Source of the DNA: an uncultured Mucispirillum sp.
GTDB taxonomy: Bacteria; Chrysiogenota; Deferribacteres; Deferribacterales; Mucispirillaceae
Reading direction: 5' to 3'
Length of the DNA stretch: 19,776 nt
NCBI GenBank assembly: GCA_937890655.1
Contig: CALADT010000220.1
Coordinates: 1-19,776 of the forward strand
Shown here: piece after piece, positions 1 to 7,548 of the stretch
Layout of the letters: each line of letters starts with the position of its first letter
Numbering within the stretch: the stretch's first letter is position 1
Notes under the pieces: generated by a model
Database searches by the model: none
What the model was told of the DNA's origin: nothing
The model's input: only the letters and a program-made list of their open reading frames with translations
Program-made: the position numbers and the translations under genes

Positions 1-1578
1 ATAAGAAAGGCTTTGGGTTTTTAAGTTAATCATACCTGCATGTTCGCCATCTTTATCTACAATAAATGACCCAAATTGTGATACAGGTATTTTTATAGCA
101 GGAGATTGTTTTACTAAAGATGTTAATATGGCAGGCCTGTCTGATGCTTTTTTTAATATATGGTTACGTAATGACCATGCAAGCATAATATCCCCTTCTA
201 ATGCTGCTAAATCTAAAAGCATGGCAAAGGCATATTTATTATCTGATTTGTTACTTTTAGACGCCCAACCGTCTATTTCCTGCAACCATTTAGATTGTTT
301 TAATACCATATTAATAGTCATAACGTCATCATCACTATTATGTGGGTAATAGCCTATTTCCACAAGGTTTTCATGGTATATGGCTGCAAATTCTTGGAAT
401 AACTTTTCAGCTTCAAGTGGCATATCATCAGATAAAATAAATGCGTTATTTATCTGTGGCCTTAAATCCATTTCACGCCTTGCCCCTGCACCTAAAAGCA
501 GGTAACAGTATGAATAGTCTGATAACATAAACCCTTTTTCTGTTTTAAACTTATCACTTGTGATTTGGAAAGCCTTTCTATGAATTGCCCTGTGAATTGA
601 AGATAACGCTGTTAATTCTTCCCTTGAAACCCTTGAAGATGTAGCAAGAGTTTTTGCAACCCTGTAAACTTGGTTAAATACATTTTTTAAATCCTCAATA
701 CTTGCCATATTATCAATATGGGCACAATATAAGTGAGAGTTTTCAAAAAGCATTAATGCAATATTATGGATTGAAACAATACCAGCAGGTTTTCCATTTT
801 GCATAACAATACCATGTGTTTTGCCAGCAATTTGTAATTCGTTTAAAGCCTCCACAATAGGAAACTCCGGTGGAAATGTTACAGGCTCTAAATCCATATA
901 GTTTTCCACTTCTTGGTGTTTTAAATTGTTTTCAAGGTCAGTTAAAAAATTCCTTGTAAGGTTAGTTACTGTTAAAAGCCCTTTTACTATTTGTTTTCTA
1001 TTTACTATTAATAAACTGCTTATTTTATGTTCTGCCATAACATTGGCGGCCTCCACAACAGATTTACCTGTTTGGATAGATATAACAGGTGAACTCATAA
1101 CACCTGCTACTGTTTGGTAAACAGACTGCATTAAAAATGTGCTTGATGTATTATCAAGCTGGGAAAGTCTAACTTGTATATCTTTTATTAACTTTGTTCT
1201 AAAATCATCAGAAAGCTCCATAAGTCTATAAATACAAAGCTCATGAACAAATAATAAATCACAGTCTGATTTTGCAACTGCGTTCATAGTATACATTGTT
1301 TTTCCCAAAAATGTAGAAAGCCCCACAGGGCAATTATAACATGAAACTTCTAATTTAGAATTTGGCCTTGTTAAAGTTATTTCCCCATTTAGTAAAAAAT
1401 AAATCCCTTTATGGTAACGTTCCCCTTTTCTAAAAGCTAACTCCCCTGTTAATATATGTATTTCTTCAAACCTTGTAATGGCATATTTTATTTCTTCTAC
1501 GGTTAAACATTCAAAAAGATGTTGTTTTTTGATTTTATCAATAATAATATCAGGCAGTATTTGAGTATCTTCTATCAT
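1..1578 (-). CDS. cNMP-binding / CBS-pair / DUF294 nucleotidyltransferase-like signalling protein (3' end beyond window)
   Basis: Read on the minus strand from ATG at 1578, the frame stays open to base 1, giving 526 codons with no stop; the C-terminus lies outside the window. An AAGGTG ribosome site sits just upstream. The domain order is visible: a cyclic-nucleotide-binding-like fold (about residues 10-140), two CBS repeats (about 165-225, starting MSSPVISIQTGKSVVEAA, and about 230-290), then a DUF294 nucleotidyltransferase-like domain and the start of its C-terminal partner. In the family (GlnD-like fold) the catalytic block reads G-S-x-G-R-x-E ... T-D-Q-D-N. Here the ungapped equivalent is GAGARREMDLRPQINN from residue 363, so the two metal-binding aspartates are Q375 and N377. 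The protein probably senses a nucleotide or adenylate ligand in the cytoplasm, but enzymatic activity looks doubtful. Family members are about 620-640 residues, so roughly 100 residues are missing here only because of the window edge. Confidence 0.85.
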   Translation of the reverse strand, partial: MIEDTQILPDIIIDKIKKQHLFECLTVEEIKYAITRFEEIHILTGELAFRKGERYHKGIYFLLNGEITLTRPNSKLEVSCYNCPVGLSTFLGKTMYTMNAVAKSDCDLLFVHELCIYRLMELSDDFRTKLIKDIQVRLSQLDNTSSTFLMQSVYQTVAGVMSSPVISIQTGKSVVEAANVMAEHKISSLLIVNRKQIVKGLLTVTNLTRNFLTDLENNLKHQEVENYMDLEPVTFPPEFPIVEALNELQIAGKTHGIVMQNGKPAGIVSIHNIALMLFENSHLYCAHIDNMASIEDLKNVFNQVYRVAKTLATSSRVSREELTALSSIHRAIHRKAFQITSDKFKTEKGFMLSDYSYCYLLLGAGARREMDLRPQINNAFILSDDMPLEAEKLFQEFAAIYHENLVEIGYYPHNSDDDVMTINMVLKQSKWLQEIDGWASKSNKSDNKYAFAMLLDLAALEGDIMLAWSLRNHILKKASDRPAILTSLVKQSPAIKIPVSQFGSFIVDKDGEHAGMINLKTQSLSY

Positions 1579-1776
1579 ATTACACCTTAATTCTATTTAT
1601 TTAAAATAATAACATAGTTATATTATAATATTATTTAGTAAATCATACAAGTTATAAAAAAGCAATGAAAATTATTATCATATTTTTATTTTTCATTTAA
1701 TATTTGTTTTTTACCTTGTAAAAAATGTAAAAAGTATATACTATTTTTTTAAAGATATTTTCAAAATGGAGAAATT
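1579..1776. promoter_or_regulatory. Divergent intergenic promoter region
   Basis: This AT-rich gap separates the minus-strand CBS/DUF294 gene from the plus-strand DUF815 gene. For the plus strand a possible -35 TTGTAA (1716-1721) and -10 TATACT (1737-1742) are separated by 15 bases, shorter than ideal. The downstream GGAG at 1768-1771 is 5 bases from the DUF815 ATG. No clear minus-strand promoter stands out. Confidence 0.35.
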
Positions 1777-2514
1777 ATGCTAAATCACTTTGCATATAGG
1801 TTTATAAACGGTAGTTTAGAAGAAGCCTTTATTGAGCAGAATATTTCACTTAATGAATTATTATCTATTACTGATAATATAAATATAGCTGATAAAAATA
1901 TTTCATCATTTATATTAAACGGCCCATATTTAAATATGCTTTTATGGGGTGAAAAAGGAAGTGGTAAATCTACTTTATTACGGCTTCTTGCCATAAAATA
2001 TGCGTCTTTAGGGCTTGTAACTATTGAATATATGGATGAAAATTTAGGTGGAATATATAACCTATATAAAATAATAAGAGATAATAGTAATAAAAAATTT
2101 ATTGTATATTTTGATGATATTTCATTTAAAGAAAACGATTTAGTGTATAGGAGATTTAAGTCTGCCATAGAGGGTGGTTTAGAATCAACACCTAAAAACT
2201 TAATGTTTGTAGCTACATCTAATAAACGTCATATGATTTCTTCTATTGTATATGAAACAGGGGATATTTATGAAAGAGATGAAGTAAACGAACAAACATC
2301 TTTGCAGGCACGGTTTGGGTTATCCTTAGGGTTTTACCCTTTGAAAAAAGATGAGTATTTAAGTATTGCAAAAATGTATTTGAATAAATATAATGTAGAA
2401 TTAAAGGAAGGGTGGCAAAAAATGGCAGAAAGCTATGCTATTGATAGAGGTGGCAGAAGTGGACGCCTTGCAAAACAATTTGCTGCTTATTTGTATATAA
2501 CTAATAATAAATAG
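1777..2514 (+). CDS. DUF815 family AAA-type ATPase
   Basis: 245 residues, ATG preceded by GGAG with 5-base spacing. It is a P-loop ATPase with Walker A GEKGSGKST (residues 58-66), Walker B-like FIVYFDDISF (about 108-117, acidic pair D113/D114), the sensor-like stretch ATSNKRH ending at 152, and RFGLSLGFYPL from R179. This order, and the FDDISF...ATSN.RH...RFGL.LGFYP signature, are characteristic of the DUF815 family, a little-studied set of cytoplasmic ATPases. No partner protein is evident from the family, and the cellular role is unknown. The next gene starts 7 bases after the stop codon and is probably co-transcribed. The length is somewhat short for the family, which often has a longer N-terminal region. 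Family assignment is firm; function is not. Confidence 0.88.
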   Translation: MLNHFAYRFINGSLEEAFIEQNISLNELLSITDNINIADKNISSFILNGPYLNMLLWGEKGSGKSTLLRLLAIKYASLGLVTIEYMDENLGGIYNLYKIIRDNSNKKFIVYFDDISFKENDLVYRRFKSAIEGGLESTPKNLMFVATSNKRHMISSIVYETGDIYERDEVNEQTSLQARFGLSLGFYPLKKDEYLSIAKMYLNKYNVELKEGWQKMAESYAIDRGGRSGRLAKQFAAYLYITNNK

Positions 2515-2521
2515 GTGATTT

Positions 2522-2752
2522 ATGCATATTGAAGTAAACTTATCCATTGAAAAATCAGGTGGCGAAGAAATGCTACCACAAGTTATAGAAGCTATACAAG
2601 AAGCACTTGAAAGCAAGTTTCCAGAATATAATGTTGTGGTGCGTAAAGGGTTTTTTAAAACTATTGACGGTATTTTTTCCGATGATTTATACGCAGAGGG
2701 TGAAGCAAGGCAGCTTGTAAACCTTGTTAGAGGACGGGTATTAAGCAAGTAA
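2522..2752 (+). CDS. Small conserved-looking protein of unknown function (weak DinI-like resemblance)
   Basis: 76 residues, beginning 7 bases after the DUF815 stop codon; the ribosome site AGGTG lies across that stop. The protein starts MHIEVNLSIEKSGGEE, continues with a helix-like segment (VIEAIQEALESKF), then PEYNVVVRKG and a second charged helix near the C-terminus. The beta-helix-beta-helix pattern, length of about 76-80 and the M-x-IEV...FP...VRV-like spacing loosely recall the DinI-like family, but the identity is too low to claim it. It is soluble with no signal peptide. Its position within the DUF815 transcription unit suggests a shared role, which is inference only. Confidence 0.6.
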   Translation: MHIEVNLSIEKSGGEEMLPQVIEAIQEALESKFPEYNVVVRKGFFKTIDGIFSDDLYAEGEARQLVNLVRGRVLSK

Positions 2753-2775
2753 CAATACTATTACAAATAATTTTT

Positions 2776-3288
2776 ATGGTAGGGTTTTCGTTTTTTTCTG
2801 CTTATGCAGATGATAATGAAAGTGTAAAAAAAAATAAACCTATCCCACAAAAAATTGTTCCAGATAGAAAAATTAATGATAAAAACACATTTATGGGAGA
2901 TTTTGGGTTTCCTACAAAAGAAGAAATTAAACTAAATATTGACCCAAACGCACCTAAAACAAATGAATATGATGATGTTAAACTTCAGTTACAAAACAGG
3001 TGGTCGTATAAAAATATTTGGGGTAAAAATAACCTTTATATTGAGGGTATATTATCTGGTGGCATATTAGCTTATAATTATTTTGCAGTAAACCAAAGTG
3101 ATGCTGTAAACATTAAACCATTTACTCCATATGGGTCCATATCCTTAAAATTTATGGGTGGTTCTGTATTTTCTCCTGAATTAAAAATTCAAGATTCTAT
3201 GTTTATTTTTTCAGAACCTACTATAAAACTTGGGGAAACTACAAGCACATATAACTATTATTACTTAAAACAAAAAGACCTGTTATGA
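2776..3288 (+). CDS. Beta-barrel outer-membrane-type protein, N-terminal half (split gene, part 1)
   Basis: The conservative ATG start gives 170 residues. It leaves a very short, uncharged signal-like segment (MVGFSFFSAYA, cleavage before D) and no ribosome site. Reading in frame further upstream, a complete signal peptide begins at an ATT codon at 2740 (I/M-K-Q-V-T-I-L-L-Q-I-I-F), with AGAGGA at 2729-2734 five bases before it, so ATT is the likelier true start. The mature part has a polar linker rich in P, K and D, then alternating aromatic and hydrophobic strands (for example NLYIEGILSGGILAYNYF) typical of outer-membrane barrels. The frame ends at 3286-3288, where a second frame continuing the barrel overlaps by ATGA. 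It is probably half of one gene interrupted by a one-base deficit, possibly in the A5 run at 3272-3276. I do not recognise a named family. Confidence 0.6.
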   Translation: MVGFSFFSAYADDNESVKKNKPIPQKIVPDRKINDKNTFMGDFGFPTKEEIKLNIDPNAPKTNEYDDVKLQLQNRWSYKNIWGKNNLYIEGILSGGILAYNYFAVNQSDAVNIKPFTPYGSISLKFMGGSVFSPELKIQDSMFIFSEPTIKLGETTSTYNYYYLKQKDLL

Positions 3289-3851
3289 CAGCAGGTCAGT
3301 TAGTTACAAAAGATAATATTATAAACAGTTCTGCAAGAAACTGGAATGTTCGTATTTATTTAAATACCCCTGTTGTCCTTGAACCATCTATTATAGAACA
3401 CGCATATTTTGGGGTTTTCTATGATGAAACCACTAGCCCTAGAACATCAAATACAGGCCCTGACTATGCAGGCAATACAAATATGATACTCAATACCCTT
3501 GCAAGAAGTGGTGGGTTTTTCTATGATATGAAACAAGATTTATATAAAGGGTTAATGTTTGGTATTCAAGTAAATCTAGGTTTTGCAGATATAGAAATTG
3601 TGGAAAGTTCAGCATACTATAAAGGTGTAAAATATGATAATACAAAAGGGTTAATATCATATAAAGCATCACTATCTTTAGGGTATGAGTATATATTCAA
3701 AAAAAATCATGTGGGCTTAGGTTTTGATATAGGGGCAGAGTATGCAGGCTATATTCCATTTTTCTTTGCAAAACAGGAATCATATAACGGACTTCGCCTT
3801 GATGGTGATTTAAAATATTTTATGGAACTAAAAATTATTTTTGGCTATTAA
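3285..3851 (+). CDS. Beta-barrel outer-membrane-type protein, C-terminal half (split gene, part 2)
   Basis: 188 residues in the -1 frame relative to the upstream half, starting at an ATG that overlaps the previous stop (ATGA, 3285-3288). It has no signal peptide of its own. It is built from alternating strands (for example NWNVRIYLNTP, GLMFGIQVNLGF, ASLSLGYEYIF, HVGLGFDIGAEYAGY) and ends MELKIIFGY with a terminal aromatic residue, the usual outer-membrane-barrel insertion signature. The signal peptide is only in the upstream frame and the barrel signature only in this one, so they read as one protein. The frame is open back to 3255, which confines the shift to 3255-3288. Alternatives are a programmed -1 frameshift, a real mutation, or a base-calling error. 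Confidence 0.6.
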   Translation: MTAGQLVTKDNIINSSARNWNVRIYLNTPVVLEPSIIEHAYFGVFYDETTSPRTSNTGPDYAGNTNMILNTLARSGGFFYDMKQDLYKGLMFGIQVNLGFADIEIVESSAYYKGVKYDNTKGLISYKASLSLGYEYIFKKNHVGLGFDIGAEYAGYIPFFFAKQESYNGLRLDGDLKYFMELKIIFGY

Positions 3852-4090
3852 ATATTAAAACTATATATAATATATATTTATATTAGTATGTGTTTTTAAA
3901 GCAGTAACAACTTTGGCTGATTTTGCTTCTCTATTTATAAATTAATCTCAATTTCTAACATAATATTAGAAAAAGTATCTGTTAATTTTATACTTTCTTT
4001 TCATTTGGATAAACATATATTACTATTCTGTATTATATTTTTATGTAATTTATAATATTTTTAATATATTTTATTTTTGAAAAATAAATC
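3852..4090. other. AT-rich intergenic stretch, no gene seen
   Basis: Between the barrel gene and the lipoprotein promoter I find no convincing reading frame, RNA gene or strong terminator. The bases just after the barrel stop are alternating A/T (around 3860-3885) and could form only weak structure. Confidence 0.5.
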
Positions 4091-4117
4091 TTGACACACC
4101 CCCCCCCGATGTATAAT
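4091..4117 (+). promoter_or_regulatory. Sigma-70-type promoter with a C9 homopolymer in the spacer
   Basis: A perfect -35 TTGACA (4091-4096) and a perfect -10 TATAAT (4112-4117) are separated by 15 bases, nine of which are an uninterrupted C run (4099-4107). Both hexamers are consensus, so spacer length is the only weak element; adding two C would give the optimal 17. Such a C run is striking in DNA this AT-rich. The expected transcript start is about 20-25 bases before the lipoprotein ATG at 4149, leaving room for the AAGGAG site at 4136-4141. Confidence 0.85.
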
Positions 4118-4148
4118 GGCACAATAATTTAATTTAAGGAGAAAGTTT

Positions 4149-5399
4149 ATGAAAAGATTTACTACAATAATTTTAACATTATTATCAGCCATTATGCTAT
4201 ACAGTTGTGCTGAAGATAATGCAAATAACAATACTCAACAAACACCACCTATACCACCACTAGACCAAAATTATCCTATTAAGGATAACAAAACTACTAA
4301 AATTAATACCACAGAGCTTTTTACTCAAGAAATTATTAATCCATTTAATGATAAAGCAGAATTAACAGTTTATATGGAATATAATAAATCACAATCATTT
4401 ACCATAAATCCACAAAAAACTACCTGTGGTATATTTACAAATAATAATGGGTTAATTGCTTTAGAAACAGAAATGAAAGCCAATAGCAAATGCGTAATTG
4501 CATACGAATTTAAGCCAACTACACTAAAAACAGAAGTAATGACAATTCGTATTGATTATTTAAAAAATCCACAAGCCTTATGTAATAACCTAAACTATTA
4601 TAATTATGTAATGGCTAATAAATATAAAACTTTAGAGATTTATCATAAAGTTATAGATAATGATGTAATATCCCCTGAAATTGTATCCATTGATTTTGGA
4701 AATATTGATTATGTTTTTCAAGATAAACAGTTTAAATATAAGTTTCCTACATTAGAACCTTTAATTTATGACTTTAAACTTGATATAGGCACATATATTG
4801 TTTCTAATGACTCAAAAATAGAAATAATAAATCAAGATACATCGAAATGCCAATATACTTCATCTAAATTAGAAGTTAAAGCTCTACCTTGTAAACTAAA
4901 ACTAACTCCTACTTCAAAATATCCTGAATTAATGTTTACAGGTAACAATAAAACATATATATACAAAGCTAACATTGAACCAAAAGAGCAGTATAACGAA
5001 ATAGATATAAGAACTGTTACAGATTATACAAAGACAATAGATTTAAGCGAAGAACTTGGCACTCAATTTCCTAATAATTACTATGATGTTATTCAAAAAA
5101 CAGATTCTAGTGAATCACAATTTTATTTTAGTGGTTATGATGCTAACGTATTTCATATTGTAGGCACAAAATATAATCCATGTGTAGTAAAAAATAATAC
5201 TGCTAAAATGCCTATTACTCAAAAAACATGTTTTATACGTGTTGCTTTAAAAGATGAATATAAAATACCTAATAGAACATATCATGCAAGCTTTAAAGAA
5301 GAAAATGGCTATCAAGTCACTAATATTAAAGCTATAATATCTAATGACGGTGATGAAATAATAAACTGGTTTAGAGAAAAATACTGCATAAATAAATAA
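4149..5399 (+). CDS. Putative surface or periplasmic lipoprotein, unknown function
   Basis: 416 residues, ATG with AAGGAG seven bases upstream. The N-terminus MKRFTTIILTLLSAIMLYSC is a lipoprotein signal peptide with lipobox LYSC and the lipidated cysteine at C20. It is followed by a disordered N/Q/P-rich tether (to about residue 45), as in exported lipoproteins. The rest is a soluble, strand-rich domain with scattered cysteines (for example within CNNLNYYNY and KCQY) and no motif I recognise. Transcription starts from a promoter whose -35/-10 spacing contains a C9 run, so expression may switch on and off by slipped-strand mispairing. That would suit a host-facing or phage-facing surface antigen. 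It is monocistronic, as a terminator follows the stop codon by about 25 bases. Confidence 0.8.
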   Translation: MKRFTTIILTLLSAIMLYSCAEDNANNNTQQTPPIPPLDQNYPIKDNKTTKINTTELFTQEIINPFNDKAELTVYMEYNKSQSFTINPQKTTCGIFTNNNGLIALETEMKANSKCVIAYEFKPTTLKTEVMTIRIDYLKNPQALCNNLNYYNYVMANKYKTLEIYHKVIDNDVISPEIVSIDFGNIDYVFQDKQFKYKFPTLEPLIYDFKLDIGTYIVSNDSKIEIINQDTSKCQYTSSKLEVKALPCKLKLTPTSKYPELMFTGNNKTYIYKANIEPKEQYNEIDIRTVTDYTKTIDLSEELGTQFPNNYYDVIQKTDSSESQFYFSGYDANVFHIVGTKYNPCVVKNNTAKMPITQKTCFIRVALKDEYKIPNRTYHASFKEENGYQVTNIKAIISNDGDEIINWFREKYCINK

Positions 5400-5424
5400 T
5401 TCAAATATTATTTATAACCATAAA

Positions 5425-5451
5425 AAAAGGCGTATAAATTATACGCCTTTT
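5425..5451. terminator. Bidirectional rho-independent terminator
   Basis: A near-perfect dyad, GGCGTAT (5429-5435) with ATACGCC (5441-5447), is flanked by AAAA on the left and TTTT on the right, so it gives a U-tract in both directions. It separates the convergent lipoprotein gene (plus) and glyQ (minus) and probably ends both transcripts. Confidence 0.9.
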
Positions 5452-5460
5452 ATTTTACTA

Positions 5461-6333
5461 TTATTTTTCTTTTAACAAAGGATAGCCAAGAGATTGCCTT
5501 GTTTCCACAAATTTTTCTGCACATATTTTTGCTAATGCTCTCACTCTTGCTATATAACTTGTGCGTTCTGTAACAGATATGGCACTTCTTGCATCTAATA
5601 AATTAAATGTATGGCTACATTTTAAGCAATAATCATAAGCTGGAAGTGGTAACCCTTTTTCTGCTATTCTCACACATTCTTTTTCATATGTTTCAAATAA
5701 ATTAAATAACGTTGGCACATCAGCTTCTTCAAAATTAAACCTTGAAAACTGCACTTCGTTTTGATGATATACATCCCCATATGTTAAATTTTCATTCCAT
5801 TTTATATCAAAAACTGATTCTACCTGCTGTAAATACATGGTAATACGTTCTAAACCGTATGTTATTTCTCCAGATACAGGTTTTAAGTCTATACCACCTG
5901 CCTGCTGAAAATATGTAAATTGAGTTATTTCCATACCATCAAGCCATACTTCCCAACCTAAACCCCATGCACCTAATGTTGGCGATTCCCAATCGTCCTC
6001 CACAAACCTTATATCATGGTCTAAAAGGTTAATACCTAATGATTCTAAACTTTTTAAGTAAAGCTCTTGTATATTATCAGGAGATGGTTTTAATAACACT
6101 TGAAACTGATAATAATGCTGTAATCTGTTAGGGTTTTCTCCATATCTTCCGTCAGTTGGGCGTCTGCTTGGTTCCACATAAGCAGCTTTCCATGGCTCAG
6201 GCCCTAAACACATTAGAAATGTAGCAGGGTTAAATGTGCCTGCCCCCACTTCGTTATCATATGGCTGGTAAACAATACAGCCCTGTTCTGCCCAATATTT
6301 TTGTAAATTCATTATTACATCTTGGAAATACAT
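5461..6333 (-). CDS. glyQ: Glycyl-tRNA synthetase alpha subunit
   Basis: 290 residues, the normal length for the alpha subunit of the bacterial alpha2beta2-type enzyme that charges tRNA-Gly. The N-terminus MYFQDVIMNLQKYWAEQGC, the block EVGAGTFNPATFL (about residues 28-40), the class II motif-2 region VEPSRRPTDGRYGENPNRLQ and the later SAISVTERTSYI are all family hallmarks. The catalytic (aminoacylation) fold is in this subunit; tRNA recognition needs the beta subunit GlyS. glyS often follows glyQ but is absent here, since the stop faces a terminator, so it must lie elsewhere. The gene starts 8 bases after the argG stop, with AGGTG as the ribosome site, so it is the last gene of the arg operon. 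This links charging of glycine with arginine synthesis only by co-transcription. Confidence 0.97.
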   Translation of the reverse strand: MYFQDVIMNLQKYWAEQGCIVYQPYDNEVGAGTFNPATFLMCLGPEPWKAAYVEPSRRPTDGRYGENPNRLQHYYQFQVLLKPSPDNIQELYLKSLESLGINLLDHDIRFVEDDWESPTLGAWGLGWEVWLDGMEITQFTYFQQAGGIDLKPVSGEITYGLERITMYLQQVESVFDIKWNENLTYGDVYHQNEVQFSRFNFEEADVPTLFNLFETYEKECVRIAEKGLPLPAYDYCLKCSHTFNLLDARSAISVTERTSYIARVRALAKICAEKFVETRQSLGYPLLKEK

Positions 6334-6341
6334 ATTTGCAC

Positions 6342-7547
6342 CTATTTACGTCTTGCGTGCATTTTTAATGGAAGTGAGTGTAGTGTTATAAACCCTGTTG
6401 CGTCCCTTTGGTCATATGCACCACCGTCATCTTCCATAGATGCAACAGCCATATTATATAATGATTTATCTGATTTTCTGCCAATACAAGTTATATTGCC
6501 TTTATAAAGCTCTAATTTTACAACGCCAGATACATATTCTTGTGATTTATCAAGTAAAGCACGCATACAGTCCATTTCATGGGAATACCAATAGCCATTA
6601 TAAACAAGTGTAGCAAAACGTGGCATTAAAGTTTCTTTTAAGTTTAATACACTGCCGTCTAATGTAAGCCCTTCTAAATCTCTATGACCTGCCATAATAA
6701 TAGCAGCCCCTGGAGTTTCATATACACCCCTTGATTTCATACCTACATACCTGCTTTCAACCATATCCACTCTGCCAATACCGTTTTCGCCACCTAATTT
6801 ATTTAAAGCCATTAACATATTATATGGAGAAAGTTTTTCGCCGTTTAATTTTACAGCCACACCTTTTTCAAACTCTAACTCAATAATAGTTGCTTTATCT
6901 GGTGCTGTTTTTGGGCTTTTGCTGTATTCAAACATATCATCAGGTGGGCAAACTTCTGGGTCCTCTAATATACCTGCCTCAAAGGAAATATGTAAAGCGT
7001 TATCATCACTAGACCATGGTTTTGAAGCCGTAGCTTTTACAGGGATATTATGTTTTGCTGCAAAATCCATTGCTTCTTTACGGCCTTTTATAACACTAAA
7101 AAATTCTTCATCTCGCCATGGTGCTATAACTTTTAATTCTGGGGCAAGTGCTGCCGCTGTTAATTCAAAACGCACTTGGTCGTTACCTTTACCTGTTGCT
7201 CCATGAGCAAAATAAGAACAACCTGTTTTTTTAGCAGCTTCCACCATACCTTTTGCAATAACAGGCCTTGCAAGTGATGTGCCTAAATAATATCTGCCTT
7301 CATAAAGAGCGTTAAATGATACAGCAGGGAAAACAAAATCTTTTACAAATTCTTCTCTTAAATCATCTATTATTACTTCACAGGCTCCAGACTGTATAGC
7401 TTTTTCTTTTATACTTTCCCAGTCTGCCTCCTGACCAACATTACCAACATATGCCACTACTTCATAATTTTTTAATGTAAGCCATTTTAAAATTACAGAT
7501 GTATCTAACCCACCTGAATAAGCAAGTAATACTTTTTCTTTTGCCAT
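6342..7547 (-). CDS. argG: Argininosuccinate synthase
   Basis: 401 residues from ATG at 7547, beginning MAKEKVLLAYSGGLDTS. The PP-loop nucleotide-binding motif SGGLDTS spans residues 11-17. Other family blocks visible are GATGKGNDQVRFE, PWSSDDNALHISFE and GRVDMVESRYVGMKSRG. It condenses citrulline and aspartate with ATP to argininosuccinate, the penultimate step of arginine synthesis. I chose this ATG over the in-frame TTG at 7562 because GGAGG (7556-7560) is then placed 8 bases upstream; that Shine-Dalgarno lies inside the last codons of argF. The argF stop is separated from this start by a single base, implying translational coupling. argH, which completes the pathway, is not in the window. 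Confidence 0.97.
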   Translation of the reverse strand: MAKEKVLLAYSGGLDTSVILKWLTLKNYEVVAYVGNVGQEADWESIKEKAIQSGACEVIIDDLREEFVKDFVFPAVSFNALYEGRYYLGTSLARPVIAKGMVEAAKKTGCSYFAHGATGKGNDQVRFELTAAALAPELKVIAPWRDEEFFSVIKGRKEAMDFAAKHNIPVKATASKPWSSDDNALHISFEAGILEDPEVCPPDDMFEYSKSPKTAPDKATIIELEFEKGVAVKLNGEKLSPYNMLMALNKLGGENGIGRVDMVESRYVGMKSRGVYETPGAAIIMAGHRDLEGLTLDGSVLNLKETLMPRFATLVYNGYWYSHEMDCMRALLDKSQEYVSGVVKLELYKGNITCIGRKSDKSLYNMAVASMEDDGGAYDQRDATGFITLHSLPLKMHARRK

Positions 7548-7548
7548 T

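Noticed and set aside
128..1120. Plus-strand frames at 128-349 and 926-1120
   Set aside because: They lie opposite the open CBS/DUF294 frame, which has clear domains; these are antisense shadows without ribosome sites.
1785..2748. Minus-strand frames opposite DUF815 and the small downstream gene
   Set aside because: The plus strand carries Walker motifs and ribosome sites; the minus frames have no family features.
2522..2752. Naming the 76-residue protein DinI
   Set aside because: Only length and strand-helix pattern agree; the diagnostic C-terminal residues of DinI are not present.
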